Source: Pyronema omphalodes
Lineage: Eukaryota > Ascomycota > Pezizomycetes > Pezizales > Pyronemataceae
Assembly: GCA_024516155.1 (NCBI GenBank)
Contig: JAJJXM010000046.1
Location: 310,001 to 374,000, forward strand
Reading direction: 5' to 3'
Length of the DNA stretch: 64,000 bases
In this document: one piece after another, positions 23,959 to 34,453 of the stretch
How the letters are laid out: every line of letters begins with the position of its first letter
Numbering within the stretch: the stretch's first letter is position 1
Notes under the pieces: generated by a model
What the model was told of the DNA's origin: nothing
Databases searched by the model: none
What the model saw: only the letters and a program-made list of their open reading frames with translations
Made by a program: the position numbers and the translations under genes

Positions 23959-26507
23959 TTTAACTCTACTGTCCCTTTCCCTTTTTAACTCCAAACCGCC
24001 CATAACAATATCCACAGCATCAATCCATAGGATAAACACAATTCACCATACCAACCCATCCTATCCTATCCTTTCCAGTCCATACGGATAAACACCTTCT
24101 CTACCCCACCAAACCACTGTCGTCAGAACTAAGTTTAGGGCAAGTTCCCGTCCTATTTTTCCCCGCACCTTCGCACCGCGCATCGTGCATCGTGAAAAAA
24201 AAGTTCACGGAGTTGAGGCTTCCGTAGCACTTAGCACTTAGCACCTAGCTAGTGCTATATATATTTGCGGGGTGTGTGTGGGGGGCGAAATCTGCCGGGA
24301 AGGACGGAAAGTCACCGCTCGTAAGTTTAAAGTTAAGATAAGGTTAAGGTTAGATTTTTGTTGTGGCGAACGAGGAAGCGGGGGACGCTTGTGGCTTGTG
24401 GCTTGTTATAGTGGAAGGCAGAAAATATCACTATCATGCTCACTATCGCTATCGTGAGATTCTAGTGCGCACGCGCGTGCGTGCGTGCGTGCCTGGTTGC
24501 GTAGTTGCGCGGGTCTGTGGTCTGTGGTCTGTGGTCTGTGTTATGTCGCGTCGTATCACATCACATTACATTACATTACATCGTGACCTGACTTGGTCTT
24601 AACGTGACGGGTGTGGGGTATGGGGTGTGGGGTGGAATGGTGGAGGATCGTGAGTTTTTTTTTAGGTTGGGTTTTTAGTTTGGTGGATGTCGTGCACATA
24701 TGTATGGTTGTAAGTAGTTAAACGCTAGGGAATAAGCGAAGGAAGCGAGGTGGTGTTTGGGTTGGGTTGGAAGTTGGAATAATGAATTTATGGATTTATG
24801 GATTTATGGATTTTATTGAAGAAGGAGGAAGGAAATATTGTGTATTGTAATGATGATGATGATGATGTTGGAGTTGAAGTTGAAGTAAGGAAAATATGAA
24901 TAGTAGGTTATGTATGCAACTCTATTGTGAACATTCTGAAAATGAAGATGGAGGATACATATGTGTATGTGTATGTGCTAGATATACGCTGCAGATATAA
25001 CCGTTACATAACCATTATGTACCTTATAACTTTTACTATCGACATATCAATATATACATGTATCTACCATAAACTCCATCTAAAGTGTATACAGAAACTA
25101 TACTACCATCTATGCGATTAACTTAAAAAAAAAGTATAAAAAAAAAGGTAAAAAAAAAAAAAAAAAAAACACAACAAACTCTCGGCAGAAATTTTTCGAT
25201 TCTTGGTAGTTGATACTTCTTATATGTATGTATAAAATGAATTATATATAGAAAAGAGTTTAGATATACCTATCATCTATTTGTATTTATCTATTAACGT
25301 ATGTTTACCTCTCGATCTATTTGTCTATCTCTCTATCTCTTCATCTCTCCATCTCTCCATCACTCTATCTCGCCATCTCGCCATCACTCTATCTCCCGCA
25401 ACCCCTCGAACCCCTCGAACCCCCGCAACCCCCCGAAGCCCCCGCAACCCCCGAAACTCCCGAACCCCTCGAAACCCCCACAAATTCCCCTTACCCTATC
25501 AACAACAAACAACAGCCTTCTTTTACCCAGTCACTTAAAATCCTCTATTATTGCTTCACGAATATCTATAGATTCCCTATATAAAGTTAATCCATCGATT
25601 TTTTTAAAGCTTGTCGGTATTGACATCATCATCATCATCACGTCTTGTACGCCAGATAGTGAAAACATTTTCATCCCACATCCGCCGTCCCACATCGCAC
25701 ATCCCCCATTCGTCCCACATCCCACATTTCACATCGCACATCCCCCATTCGTCCCCCATTCGCCCATCCAATCGTCCATCTATGTACATATGTCTGTAGA
25801 ACCAAAAAAAAAAGTCATCAAAAAGTCATCAAAAAAGCCATCAAAAAAGACATCAAAAAAGTCATCAAAAAAAGCAAAAAAAAATAATCGGCGATGAAAG
25901 ATTATTATAGCATCATATCACACATTCCAAACATGTCTTCTTCCATTTTTTGCTTTTTTCACAGGGGAAAATACATCCGTTCGGAGCGTTGCATACCGGA
26001 CCTGCAGAAGCGATTCGAGTGATTTGTATGGTTCGTGTGGTTTGGGCGAATTACAGGGGTTTGGTACTGGGGGGGGTTGTGGGGAGAAAGGGTATGGGGA
26101 GAAATGGTATGGGGAGAAAGGTTAGGTATGGTAGCATAAACTAAGCAGCAAGCGCGGCGGACGTCGGACGCGTATAATTGGTACAGTAAGAACCTGACAT
26201 ATCAATGCCAATTGGCAATAGCAACAGAAACAGAAATAGAAACATTCCTAGCAACAATAACAACAACATACCTAGCAACAATAACAACACCATAACCACG
26301 CGAATTATCAAACAAGAAAATCAACTTCCGAGAAAAGAATCAAAAGGCCATGGTACTATACTTAAGACTAAAGATATTTATGGTGGTTAATTTTATTTTA
26401 AAGTTGAAACATAAACACCACATCAGGATTCACGCGATCGTTATAACTTACGAGTATTGATAGTTCATGACGATGGAAGATTAGGGATGGGGATGGGGAT
26501 GGAAGGT

Positions 26508-26558
26508 AGATGCTACAGATGCTACAGATGCTACAGATGCTACAGATGCTACAGATGC
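26508..26558 (+). repeat. 9-mer array (AGATGCTAC)n, about 5.6 copies
   Basis: Perfect tandem nonamers in intergenic sequence. Confidence 0.9.
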
Positions 26559-27850
26559 AGGTTGTTTAAAAATTCCGAATCCGGATAGAAGTTAGGTAGG
26601 TGTAGTCTTGTATGTAGATTCGGAGTGATTTACTGCGAGAAATTACAAGAGAGCAATTGAATTGATGTAAATTAAGACCGTGAGTACTGTGGTTAGTAGT
26701 TCATGTTTGATATTTGTCTTTTATGTTTGTAGGCGCGGAATATCTTTTGGACATTATTATGGTGCTTCAAAATTCAGGAGTGGGTTAGATAGTAGGTCTT
26801 AGGGATGCAGAAAGTATTATGTCGATGAATCTATGGATTGATAATTTAATGGATGCGGTTGCTGATAATGTGATTACTGATTTTGGAAAACGTTTTTTGT
26901 AGTTTCTTCTGTTTTTCTGTTTTTCTTTTTTTTTTTTTTTTGCTAAAAACTGTGGAGATGATTCTAGACCGGTATATATAATAGCCACGGATAACAACGA
27001 TGGTAATAGTACGTACTCTATATGAAAGAGCTTTTTTTTCCAGCCACAGTTGACTAAATTAGAGTTAAGTGGCGATGTAATGCTATTTACTCAAAACTTC
27101 AAGATTCAACCTTCATGATCTTTTTGTACAGTGGTAGATATCTTCCAACATACCAACAGAAGCCTATGATATCTGTACTTTTCACGAATCACCACAACAG
27201 GCAGGAGCCGCAACAGGGATAAAAAAAAATACTCGTGATATTACATGATGACAAGTACTTTTCCTGCATACAACGCCATTCTTCGCTACCCACAGTAACC
27301 ATGCCACGGCTCCTCGTGTATTCGGTTGATGTTTTTTCTAAGCGTTGATATTCTTGGTAGTAAAATAACTTCTATATACTCTTCATTCCCCGGAGATACA
27401 AAACTTAAAATAGTAGCTTATGACACGTCATCCCATGAATCAATAGAGTATGTGTCAAGAGTTATTGAATTCGATACTCGGGATATACACCTATTGGTAT
27501 TCCTGTCACCTTCACCATACAATTGAAGAGCGAGAGTATCCATGTGTCATTCATAATAAACTCTGACTTTATGAACCGTAAATTATTCCTTCCTAACATA
27601 CATAGATCGATTAACATAACCTCAACTCTGCTTCCACATCACACGTACCCGTAACCCAAACCTCATACATAATACATGATACACGATACATAACATGCTC
27701 AATGAAACAGACAACCACCATGTCTTAACATCTACCAATAACTCTGTATTGTTTCCTCTAACCCAACCATTCGCAGCCGACAAAAAATCACAGTAACACC
27801 CCGCGCTGAACTTCCTAGTTGAAAAATATACTGTGAAGAAACTGCAAAAT

Positions 27851-27930
27851 GATTCAGCCGGGATTCGAACCCGGGTCGAGCGCAGAATGCTGAATGGCAA
27901 GCGCTCATGATACCCCTACACTACTGAATC
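27851..27930 (-). tRNA. tRNA-Gly(GCC) with 10-nt intron
   Basis: The acceptor GATTCAG pairs fully with CTGAATC, the T-arm CCGGG-TTCGAAT-CCCGG is perfect, and the B-box GGTTCGAATCC is canonical. The anticodon stem AGCGC/GCGCT closes a loop starting TTGCCA, so the anticodon is GCC. Ten extra bases (TTCAGCATTC) after position 37 are the intron. The discriminator is A, and a short T4 follows. Its exons are identical to the plus-strand copy at 32339-32418. Confidence 0.92.
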
Positions 27931-29472
27931 GTTGTAGTTGAGGGTTACTATACTTATTCTGTCCTATGATAAAATGTTGTAAAATGTGAGAGGTCATGGA
28001 ATATCACTCATTTCATTGGGAGAGCTGTGTTTGTGTGAGTGTTAAGTTAGTCATAGTAAGATTACTGCACCTAGTTTAAAGGAGCTGCTATCTGTGTAAG
28101 TTTTTCCCTTGATATTTCTTATTGCTCATTTAGGGTAAAGATATATATACATACACCGGGGGGGGGGGGTTCTTACTTCAGTCTTCAGCAGAGTTCGGCA
28201 CGGTCCGTCCGGTCCCGTCCTGAAGTAGGACCAGGACCGGCCGTCCTGGTGGCACCACGGACGGGACGGACCGCGGGTGACCGTGGGTGACCACGACTAG
28301 CGTCATCATCGGTCACTCGCAACCCGCAGTTTTTTTACTACGGCTCATGGTGTTTTCCTTTGATAATTCTGATGCATTGCACGAATTAAAGTCACCTATA
28401 TGGAGTTGCTTGCAAACAAAAAAAAACCATACTGATGCATAAGAATGCTCCTTCTCCTGCCACTAAAATGCGTCCTTCCCCATCCTTCTCGAATAAACAC
28501 AATTCTTGAGAGGACAGGCAGGGTGTTCTGCTCCTGGTTGGAACAGGTGTAGAGAGCACCGATAAAAAAAATTGGCATATTCTTGCTCTTCTGGGAATAG
28601 AGTGATGGCTGTTGATGTTCGACTTACACAGCAATGAAAGAAGTGAAAAATTCTTGCAGATAAAAGATGGAAAGGTAGAAGATAGAATGTGAATGATAGA
28701 AGAAATATTTGTAGCGGGAATTTACGTTACTAAAAAAAAGAATACAAAACTACTATGAGCAGTTAAACTATTGCTGGGTGGAGGGTGCACCTTCAGTGGG
28801 GTGTAAAGGCTTTATTAAAGTGCAGCGTGAAGGGTTCATTTACTACAGTGCTGAAAACGTCGCTGCTGCGGCCCATAGTATCTGGCAAACTTGAACCAAA
28901 CCGCCCCCTGAAAACTAGCTCACCCGAAACCCACGGTCCTGCCGTCACCCGCCGTCCCGTCCGGTCTTTTGAGTTTGAGGACGGGACCGGACCGCCTAGT
29001 GGCCGTCCGTCCAAAGTCATGGACGGGACCGGACGACCAGTGTGGTCCCGTCCGGTCCGCCGTCCTGGACGGACCGTGCCGAACTCTGGTTTACAATCGG
29101 TTGAATTCATACCCTGAGTGTTTCGTTGAATATTTGCTTAAATGCGGAAATTTGATAGGTAGAGAATAATAGATGCTTGTTGGTAGAGAATTTGTTGGTG
29201 TATTTACATATGCAACTGAGGTAGGAGTTGGCGGAACAGTCTGTGATGTAGTCGATGATGCGAAAAACCAATCAATGATCCTATCCTGAACCACCAATTA
29301 ACTTATGAAAATTATAATAACTGATTTCCTGCTTTTTTTCTACCACTAAACAGGGATTATTGATAACTCAAGCGGCCATGAGTAGGTCGCCAATTCACGG
29401 TTATAATCTTTGTGCATCTGCTTCGTACAAAGGAGACTATGTTATGTAGAGTGGCTTTAACATCATCAACCA
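27931..29472. other. Spacer between tRNA-Gly and tRNA-Pro
   Basis: Apart from a G12 run (28158-28169) and the hAT-like element listed separately, I see no gene. The short ORFs inside the element do not resemble a transposase. Confidence 0.6.
28189..29088. mobile_element. Non-autonomous hAT-like DNA transposon (900 bp)
   Basis: The ends are exact 22 bp terminal inverted repeats beginning CAGAGTTCGGCACGGTCC. GTCC/GGAC-rich subterminal repeats are present on both sides, as in hAT elements. The flanking 8-mers GTCTTCAG and GTTTACAA agree at 5 of 8 positions, and both fit the hAT target-site pattern nTnnnnAn. The interior has no long ORF and no recognisable transposase, so it would depend on a transposase elsewhere. 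The superfamily call rests on the terminal sequence and target-site type. Confidence 0.8.
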
Positions 29473-29570
29473 GCTCGGATGGTCTAGTGGTATGATTCTC
29501 GCTTAGGGTTACTCCCTAAGTATCTTCAGTGACTTGCGAGAGGTCCCAGGTTCAAATCCTGGTTCGAGCC
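29473..29570 (+). tRNA. tRNA-Pro(AGG) with 26-nt intron
   Basis: The acceptor GCTCGGA pairs with TTCGAGC (one G-T wobble). The D-arm contains TGGTCTAGTGG (A-box), and the anticodon stem CTCGC/GCGAG encloses TTAGGG, giving anticodon AGG. A 26-nt intron follows position 37 and contains CCCTAAG, which can pair with the anticodon region, as is usual for tRNA introns. The T-arm has a canonical B-box (GGTTCAAATCC), and the discriminator is C as in tRNA-Pro. T5 follows within a few bases (ATTCTTTTT). Confidence 0.95.
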
Positions 29571-30589
29571 ATTCTTTTTCCTTTTGCTTACACTGCCGAA
29601 TATAACATTTACCAGGGAAACTTCGCATTTATTTTCGCTTTTTTGGCATTAGCATCTTTGGCTCACCGGTATGAATGGCGAGGCACTTCGACGGTGGAAC
29701 TGGAGAGTGGAGACAAAATGGTGCCCATGCATATCATGTCTAGCACGGCAAGTCATGGAAGAGGATTAGCTCGAAGTGCATATGCTACTGATAGATGACA
29801 TTTATTTCTGAACTTAATATAATAGGACATGTAAAGCTGTGATACCGCGCTACGTCCTGTCACGCTTATTCAGGGTTCATTTTCCCTTTTTTTTTTTTTT
29901 TCATTTGTTGAGCCACAGCAGATTTGTATCAGGGAGAGTATGATGCTATTATATTCTTAGTTTTGTTTTATATTTCATCTAGATGGCACAAAATAGTTGA
30001 TCAGTTTTCTGATACAGAAAATGGTAACGGTATCTTTGAACCAACCTGTGGAGGATCGAGATTGCGAGTGAGCGTTGGTGCCCGAAAATAAAACCCGATG
30101 ATACCGATGTATACAGGATCAGCTTGTTTGGCAATATTTTACTGATATAGCTCGCGATAGGGCATTTCCTCTCTCATTGACACTAAGATATTTCGAATAA
30201 GATAATACACGTGCATCCTATGTGGTTAAAACCAAGTACCTCATGCCGGTGATTCCACGACAATGCTTATCACCTGCTAGTTACGTAATAATTTTTTCGA
30301 TAATATTACCTGCATCATTAATACATCTCATAGTAATTCCTGCTTAACACCAGCATTCGATCCCATCATCAGCAATAGCGGAATCATCTGGGAATCTATG
30401 CCGCAGCGTTCGATTGCTTACCAATGGTGACGTATTCATTACCCTACGGATGATCGAAGCCCAATCCTGTAGCACATAAAAAATATTTTTTTCAAAAGCC
30501 CAAGAAATCATCGGTGACGAGGAGGGCTTGAGGCTATTTGTATGGTGATTCGCTGTGATTTTGAGAGGAATTAAGGTCAAAAAAGAAAC
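29571..30589. other. Spacer between tRNA-Pro and tRNA-Asp
   Basis: No gene or recognisable repeat seen apart from a T14-like run near 29888. Confidence 0.5.
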
Positions 30590-30672
30590 TCCTCGGCGGG
30601 GAATTGAACCCCGGTCTCCCGCGAACTATCAGTAGTGACAGGCGGAAATACTAACCACTATACTACCGAGGA
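30590..30672 (-). tRNA. tRNA-Asp(GTC) with 12-nt intron
   Basis: The acceptor TCCTCGG pairs fully with CCGAGGA. The A-box region TAGTATAGTGG and the T-arm CGGGG-TTCAATT-CCCCG are canonical. The anticodon stem TCCGC/GCGGG (one T-G pair) encloses CTGTCA, so the anticodon is GTC. The 12 extra bases are the intron. Confidence 0.95.
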
Positions 30673-32338
30673 TTATGTTTGGTCTACATACTAAAACAAT
30701 ATAATCACAAATATTTTGTATCTTATCTTCGACTTCACACAAAACCTTTGTTATGGACATCGCTGCTTTAATCGAGCTATCATGATAAAGCTTCATATTG
30801 ACAAACCCCACAGTTTTGTAATCTTGCCTTGAATTCCTTATGGTCTGGAACACATCCATTACTATCTCTTCATAGTCCAACTCACTTGCCTTTTGAATCA
30901 TTCAATCTGACACGGCTGGTTGCTTCATCACTCGTAGTAGAGGTCAACAAAAGTTCACCGGCATATTTATGAAGTGGGAACCAATGACTTAGTAGGTGCA
31001 GACGATACCTAAAGATTCGAGTACATGGTGAAAAATGATTTAGTGGCTGAGAGGTGCTCGGGATGCGGAGGGGTCGAGTGTGATAGAGGACCAGTCATTC
31101 ATGGTGAGGGCCGTGGACTACAAGTTGAATTTCAGGCATGAAATATCGGGGTAAAAAACTTGAGCCAAAAGGAAAATTTGGAAACGGTAAAATCTTGCAA
31201 TTCAAGGTGGAGGATACCGGAGATATATCGTGTGGGACACGGGTGTAGTATTGAGGATGATGGAAGGCCACTGTCAAATATACGGTGGAGTCAAGTCATG
31301 CTCCGGATAGATTAGAAAAAGTTATATTATAAGTCTCTGCATGGCGGAAAGAGTTGTCTAGGACCAAGCTTTCATCATTCGGATTGACATCATTCAGCGG
31401 GATGCCAAGTGTTCCAGCTTCGCTTCCCGTGGTGATATGCCAATAGACTTCATTTAATGCCCGCGGATCGCTTATGTTCGTTTTCACTGACATGGTATAT
31501 ATCTCTCGCTTCCCCAAGCTTCAATACAATTCACTCTCGCTCGACCACTCCCCACAGGCAGTAAATCAATAGAAAGCAAGCCATCAAAAATTGAGATGCT
31601 GGACCCGCCAAGAGTGTTGCATGGACTCAGACTCTGGTTGTGCAATAGAGTCGATTCCAAGGAGTCTCAATATTCACGAGCAAAGAAACTCGCACCGTTT
31701 GTTCATGTCTCTTAAAAGAAGGGATGGCGAGGAGGTTATATAGGGGATTGCGGCCTAATAGGCCGTCAATTGTGAATAGCCGATTTTCGCCGATGGATGA
31801 CGCACGAAAAGTTGCATGGTGTTCCCCGACGGCCAGATGAATTCGTTTAGTCGGCAGAACCACGGGTAGAATGGCGGGTGGAAGAGGCTTCCTCTGGGCT
31901 CCATTTCCGTTTTATGGGTGTTGGTGGTACGCGGAAACATTTAGCTGCTGAGGGCAGAAACTCGGAATATCTCGAGTTTCATCATACCATACGGCAGGTA
32001 TATAAAATATTTCACAGAAATTTTTATACTTGTTGAAGCGATGTAATTTTTATCAACGCTTATAAATATTCTCACGATCAACGAAATTACAGCTGCCACC
32101 AATGTTAGATAAACCGGGTTGGAGCTTTGAACCGTTGCGATATCTACTCAATGCCTCATCGTCTCTACCTGTACTACTACACTATATAAAATGCCGCTAC
32201 TGTTCTTTGACTGTAAAACGTCCATAGCTTATTGCTTGACAATCCACTAACCCCTAGTACATACAACCCGTCTCAAGTACCTGCCGTCTTCTTATGCTAC
32301 AACCTCTAATTGGTAGAATTTGCTTATCAAACATCAGA
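30673..32338. other. Spacer between tRNA-Asp and second tRNA-Gly
   Basis: No gene is firmly supported. Several minus-strand ORFs of 60-90 codons with protein-like composition lie here; the best candidate is listed separately (31095-31493). Confidence 0.5.
31095..31493 (-). pseudogene. Candidate small gene or relic: 133 codons with one in-frame TGA
   Basis: An ATG at 31493 opens 65 codons of ordinary amino-acid composition (starting MSVKTNISDPRAL), ending in TGA at 31298-31296. The same frame then stays open for another 66 codons, to 31095. I do not recognise the protein. It could be a small gene ending at the first stop, a decayed gene with one nonsense change, or chance. There is no intron signal at the TGA that I can defend. 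Confidence 0.2.
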
Positions 32339-32418
32339 GATTCAGTAGTGTAGGGGTATCATGAGCGCTTGCCACTTAGCATTCTGCGCTCGACCCGGGT
32401 TCGAATCCCGGCTGAATC
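32339..32418 (+). tRNA. tRNA-Gly(GCC) with 10-nt intron, second copy
   Basis: The exon sequence is identical to the minus-strand gene at 27851-27930. The intron is CTTAGCATTC here and TTCAGCATTC there, so two of ten intron bases differ while all 70 exon bases are conserved. All stems pair, the B-box GGTTCGAATCC is perfect, the discriminator is A and T4 follows. Confidence 0.92.
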
Positions 32419-32540
32419 ATTTTGATCACTGGATATTCTTTTGTTCCCTCCATTTTTTCCTTGCCGGGGAGCCTTTTAGCCGGGGGAACTTATCACTGCT
32501 TTTTCCTTTGTTCCTGTAGCCTCTTCTCACACAATATAGC

Positions 32541-32771
32541 TTATACTAGCTCATTGTGATTGGGAAGGCTAACGGTTAGTTGAAATCTATTTATATTCTC
32601 TGATACCCACCAAAACAAAGAACATCCATCATCCATTTGCCCATTCTCGTTCCGAATAGTGTATACAAAAAATCTTCTTGCTTTATCCCGTATTTCACTA
32701 GAAGGGTTTCTTCCTTCTATCACTGCACCATTTCTACAATCTGCTCTTGCTACCAAATTAGGTGTAGACAT
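32541..32771 (-). CDS. Possible small hypothetical protein (76 residues)
   Basis: An ATG at 32771 opens 76 codons (starting MSTPNLVARADCRNG) with a mixed, non-repetitive composition and two adjacent Trp (CSLFWWVSEN). There is no signal peptide, no membrane segment and no family I recognise. Because it lies alone between a tRNA gene and repeats, chance is a real alternative. Confidence 0.22.
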   Translation of the reverse strand: MSTPNLVARADCRNGAVIEGRNPSSEIRDKARRFFVYTIRNENGQMDDGCSLFWWVSENINRFQLTVSLPNHNELV

Positions 32772-33490
32772 TGTAGAGTGATAGACCACTATGCTCGATA
32801 CCCGCGGAAACACGAAGTAGCTTCCTAGCCTGCTGGAAAATTCCCATGAATCAGATATATAGGCAAGTATCTACCATAGTTTGAACGGCCTGATGTCGGT
32901 CATCATATGTTATCACACGCCCTCAAGGACGGTCATACGCCATCACCCGCTATCACGCGTTGCTAGGAGTATACCTAATAATCTACAGGGTCCGGTACGA
33001 TTGTAGTCTTAAAGCTTTGACAACGGTAGAATCTACTGTTAGTACTTGTGTATGAATAGTAATGCAGACTGCATAATAGATGCGAAAGAAATCAACCGGC
33101 ATTGAAAATACCGGAAAACTTTGGATAATTATTTCCACGCATAAGGCGTTATTTCCAAGGCTTAGTCAGTCGGTTACAGCAATTATTCGAGCTGTCAGAC
33201 TTCCAAAAACTTAAAAAAAAAATTGGCAAGCATTGTTATACTTCCAAGCTACTACTCTGCGTAGTAATAACATCTATGATCTACATATGAGCGCTTCTGC
33301 ATTCCAGTGAATGTCAAAGTCTATGCATCCCTGATCTTTACAAACACTGGGGTACTTCAATCTCTACAAAGATTCAGTATAATAACATAGAGGATCCTAG
33401 ACTTATACAACCAAAGCTAGTTTTTCTTCCTACGCTATGGCTAGTAGTTGATATCAGCACAAAATTTAGTATAACATGACAAAGATTTAG

Positions 33491-33557
33491 TCCTGCATGG
33501 GCCTTTTAGGCTTTGGACAGTGTAAGATTCAATCAATAAATAACATGAAAAGATCGT
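33491..33557 (+). repeat. Dispersed repeat, copy 2
   Basis: Same element as 12784-12848, starting TCCTGCATGGGCCTT and ending near AAAAGATC. Flanks are not similar. Confidence 0.5.
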
Positions 33558-34453
33558 AGCAGAACCGGTATGAAATCCCTTCCAACATACATCTTATCTT
33601 ATCATATCTTGGCTACATTCCATTTTATGGGGAGGACAAGAGATCAGGAAAAAGAGCCAGGAGGCCATGGACAGAGTATGGACATGGAGAGGTATGGTCA
33701 GCTAAGAGACATAGCGCCAAGAAGCTACCCAATGATTCGGGTATATGGGACATGAGCGGAACTAGAGAAAAGTGCTAGCTTGTTTTGTAATAGCAGTAAA
33801 ATAAACGAGTGCAAATGATTTAGTTTACATTTCTCAAGGATCAAATTTCATATTTTGTAACACACACATTGAAAATACGTGGGGAAAAATATACGTCATT
33901 TCACAATATATTTATTCGCACATGTTTTCAATATGTAATATACCTTGTTTTATGTGTGATAGTGGCCCCTGTAGACTTCTTGCACACAAGGTATCTGGAT
34001 GTACTTATTCGGATGAACGATGTGAGTACCCATGATGGGGACCCCATGATGCGGCGATGCCTGACCGGACTGTTTCAGAATGCATTATGTACGGAGATTC
34101 AATGCACTGCCGTAGTTCACGGGGTTCCATGAGCCATGTTAATGCGGTATCGATCATACGGTACGGGCGGTCGGATTCCATGCATTCAGGCGAGTGGCCT
34201 GCACCAAGTGCAGATACGAGGTTCCCCGGGGATTAGTTCATGGCATATCACATCATTATCGGACTTCGACCTTCGAACCTTGTTGAGGCAAGAGATACAA
34301 TGCCCGCATATGTATTTCTCCTGTCCACTAAAAATTAAACAATAGGAATACAGTCCACAGTACTCAATACAATAGCTTACATCATCAATCCCTCGACTCT
34401 ATACCCTCGCTCAATTGCATCTCCACAAATTTCCTACCGCTAGCATAAAAATC

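Larger units (their letters stand above)
18968..27850. other. 8.9 kb gene-free region rich in simple repeats
   Basis: No supported gene lies here. The first few hundred bases should be the dehydrogenase promoter. Other contents: A32 at 19883-19914, G15 at 20391-20405, GAT repeats (20905-20948), ATCATT repeats (21358-21405), polypurine stretches (22620-22795 and 23050-23270), a TCACTA array (23440-23485), C21 at 23938-23958, A20 at 25150-25169, a 12-mer purine-rich array (25800-25870) and a 9-mer array (26508-26558). Long apparent ORFs here (for example 20144-21034 on the minus strand) consist of repeat translations. Confidence 0.6.
32419..34453. other. Spacer between tRNA-Gly and the 416-residue gene
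   Basis: No gene is firmly supported. It holds the small ORF 32541-32771 and the second copy of the dispersed repeat (33491-33557), both listed separately. The rest shows nothing I can name. Confidence 0.5.

Noticed and set aside
30629..30901. 90-codon minus-strand ORF with protein-like composition
   Set aside because: Its 3' end runs into the tRNA-Asp gene and it has no recognisable domain, so chance is more likely than a gene.
31043..31080. TGGCTGAGAGG followed by GGTCGAGTG, resembling tRNA-Ser boxes
   Set aside because: The B-box lacks two consensus bases, and acceptor and T stems do not pair.
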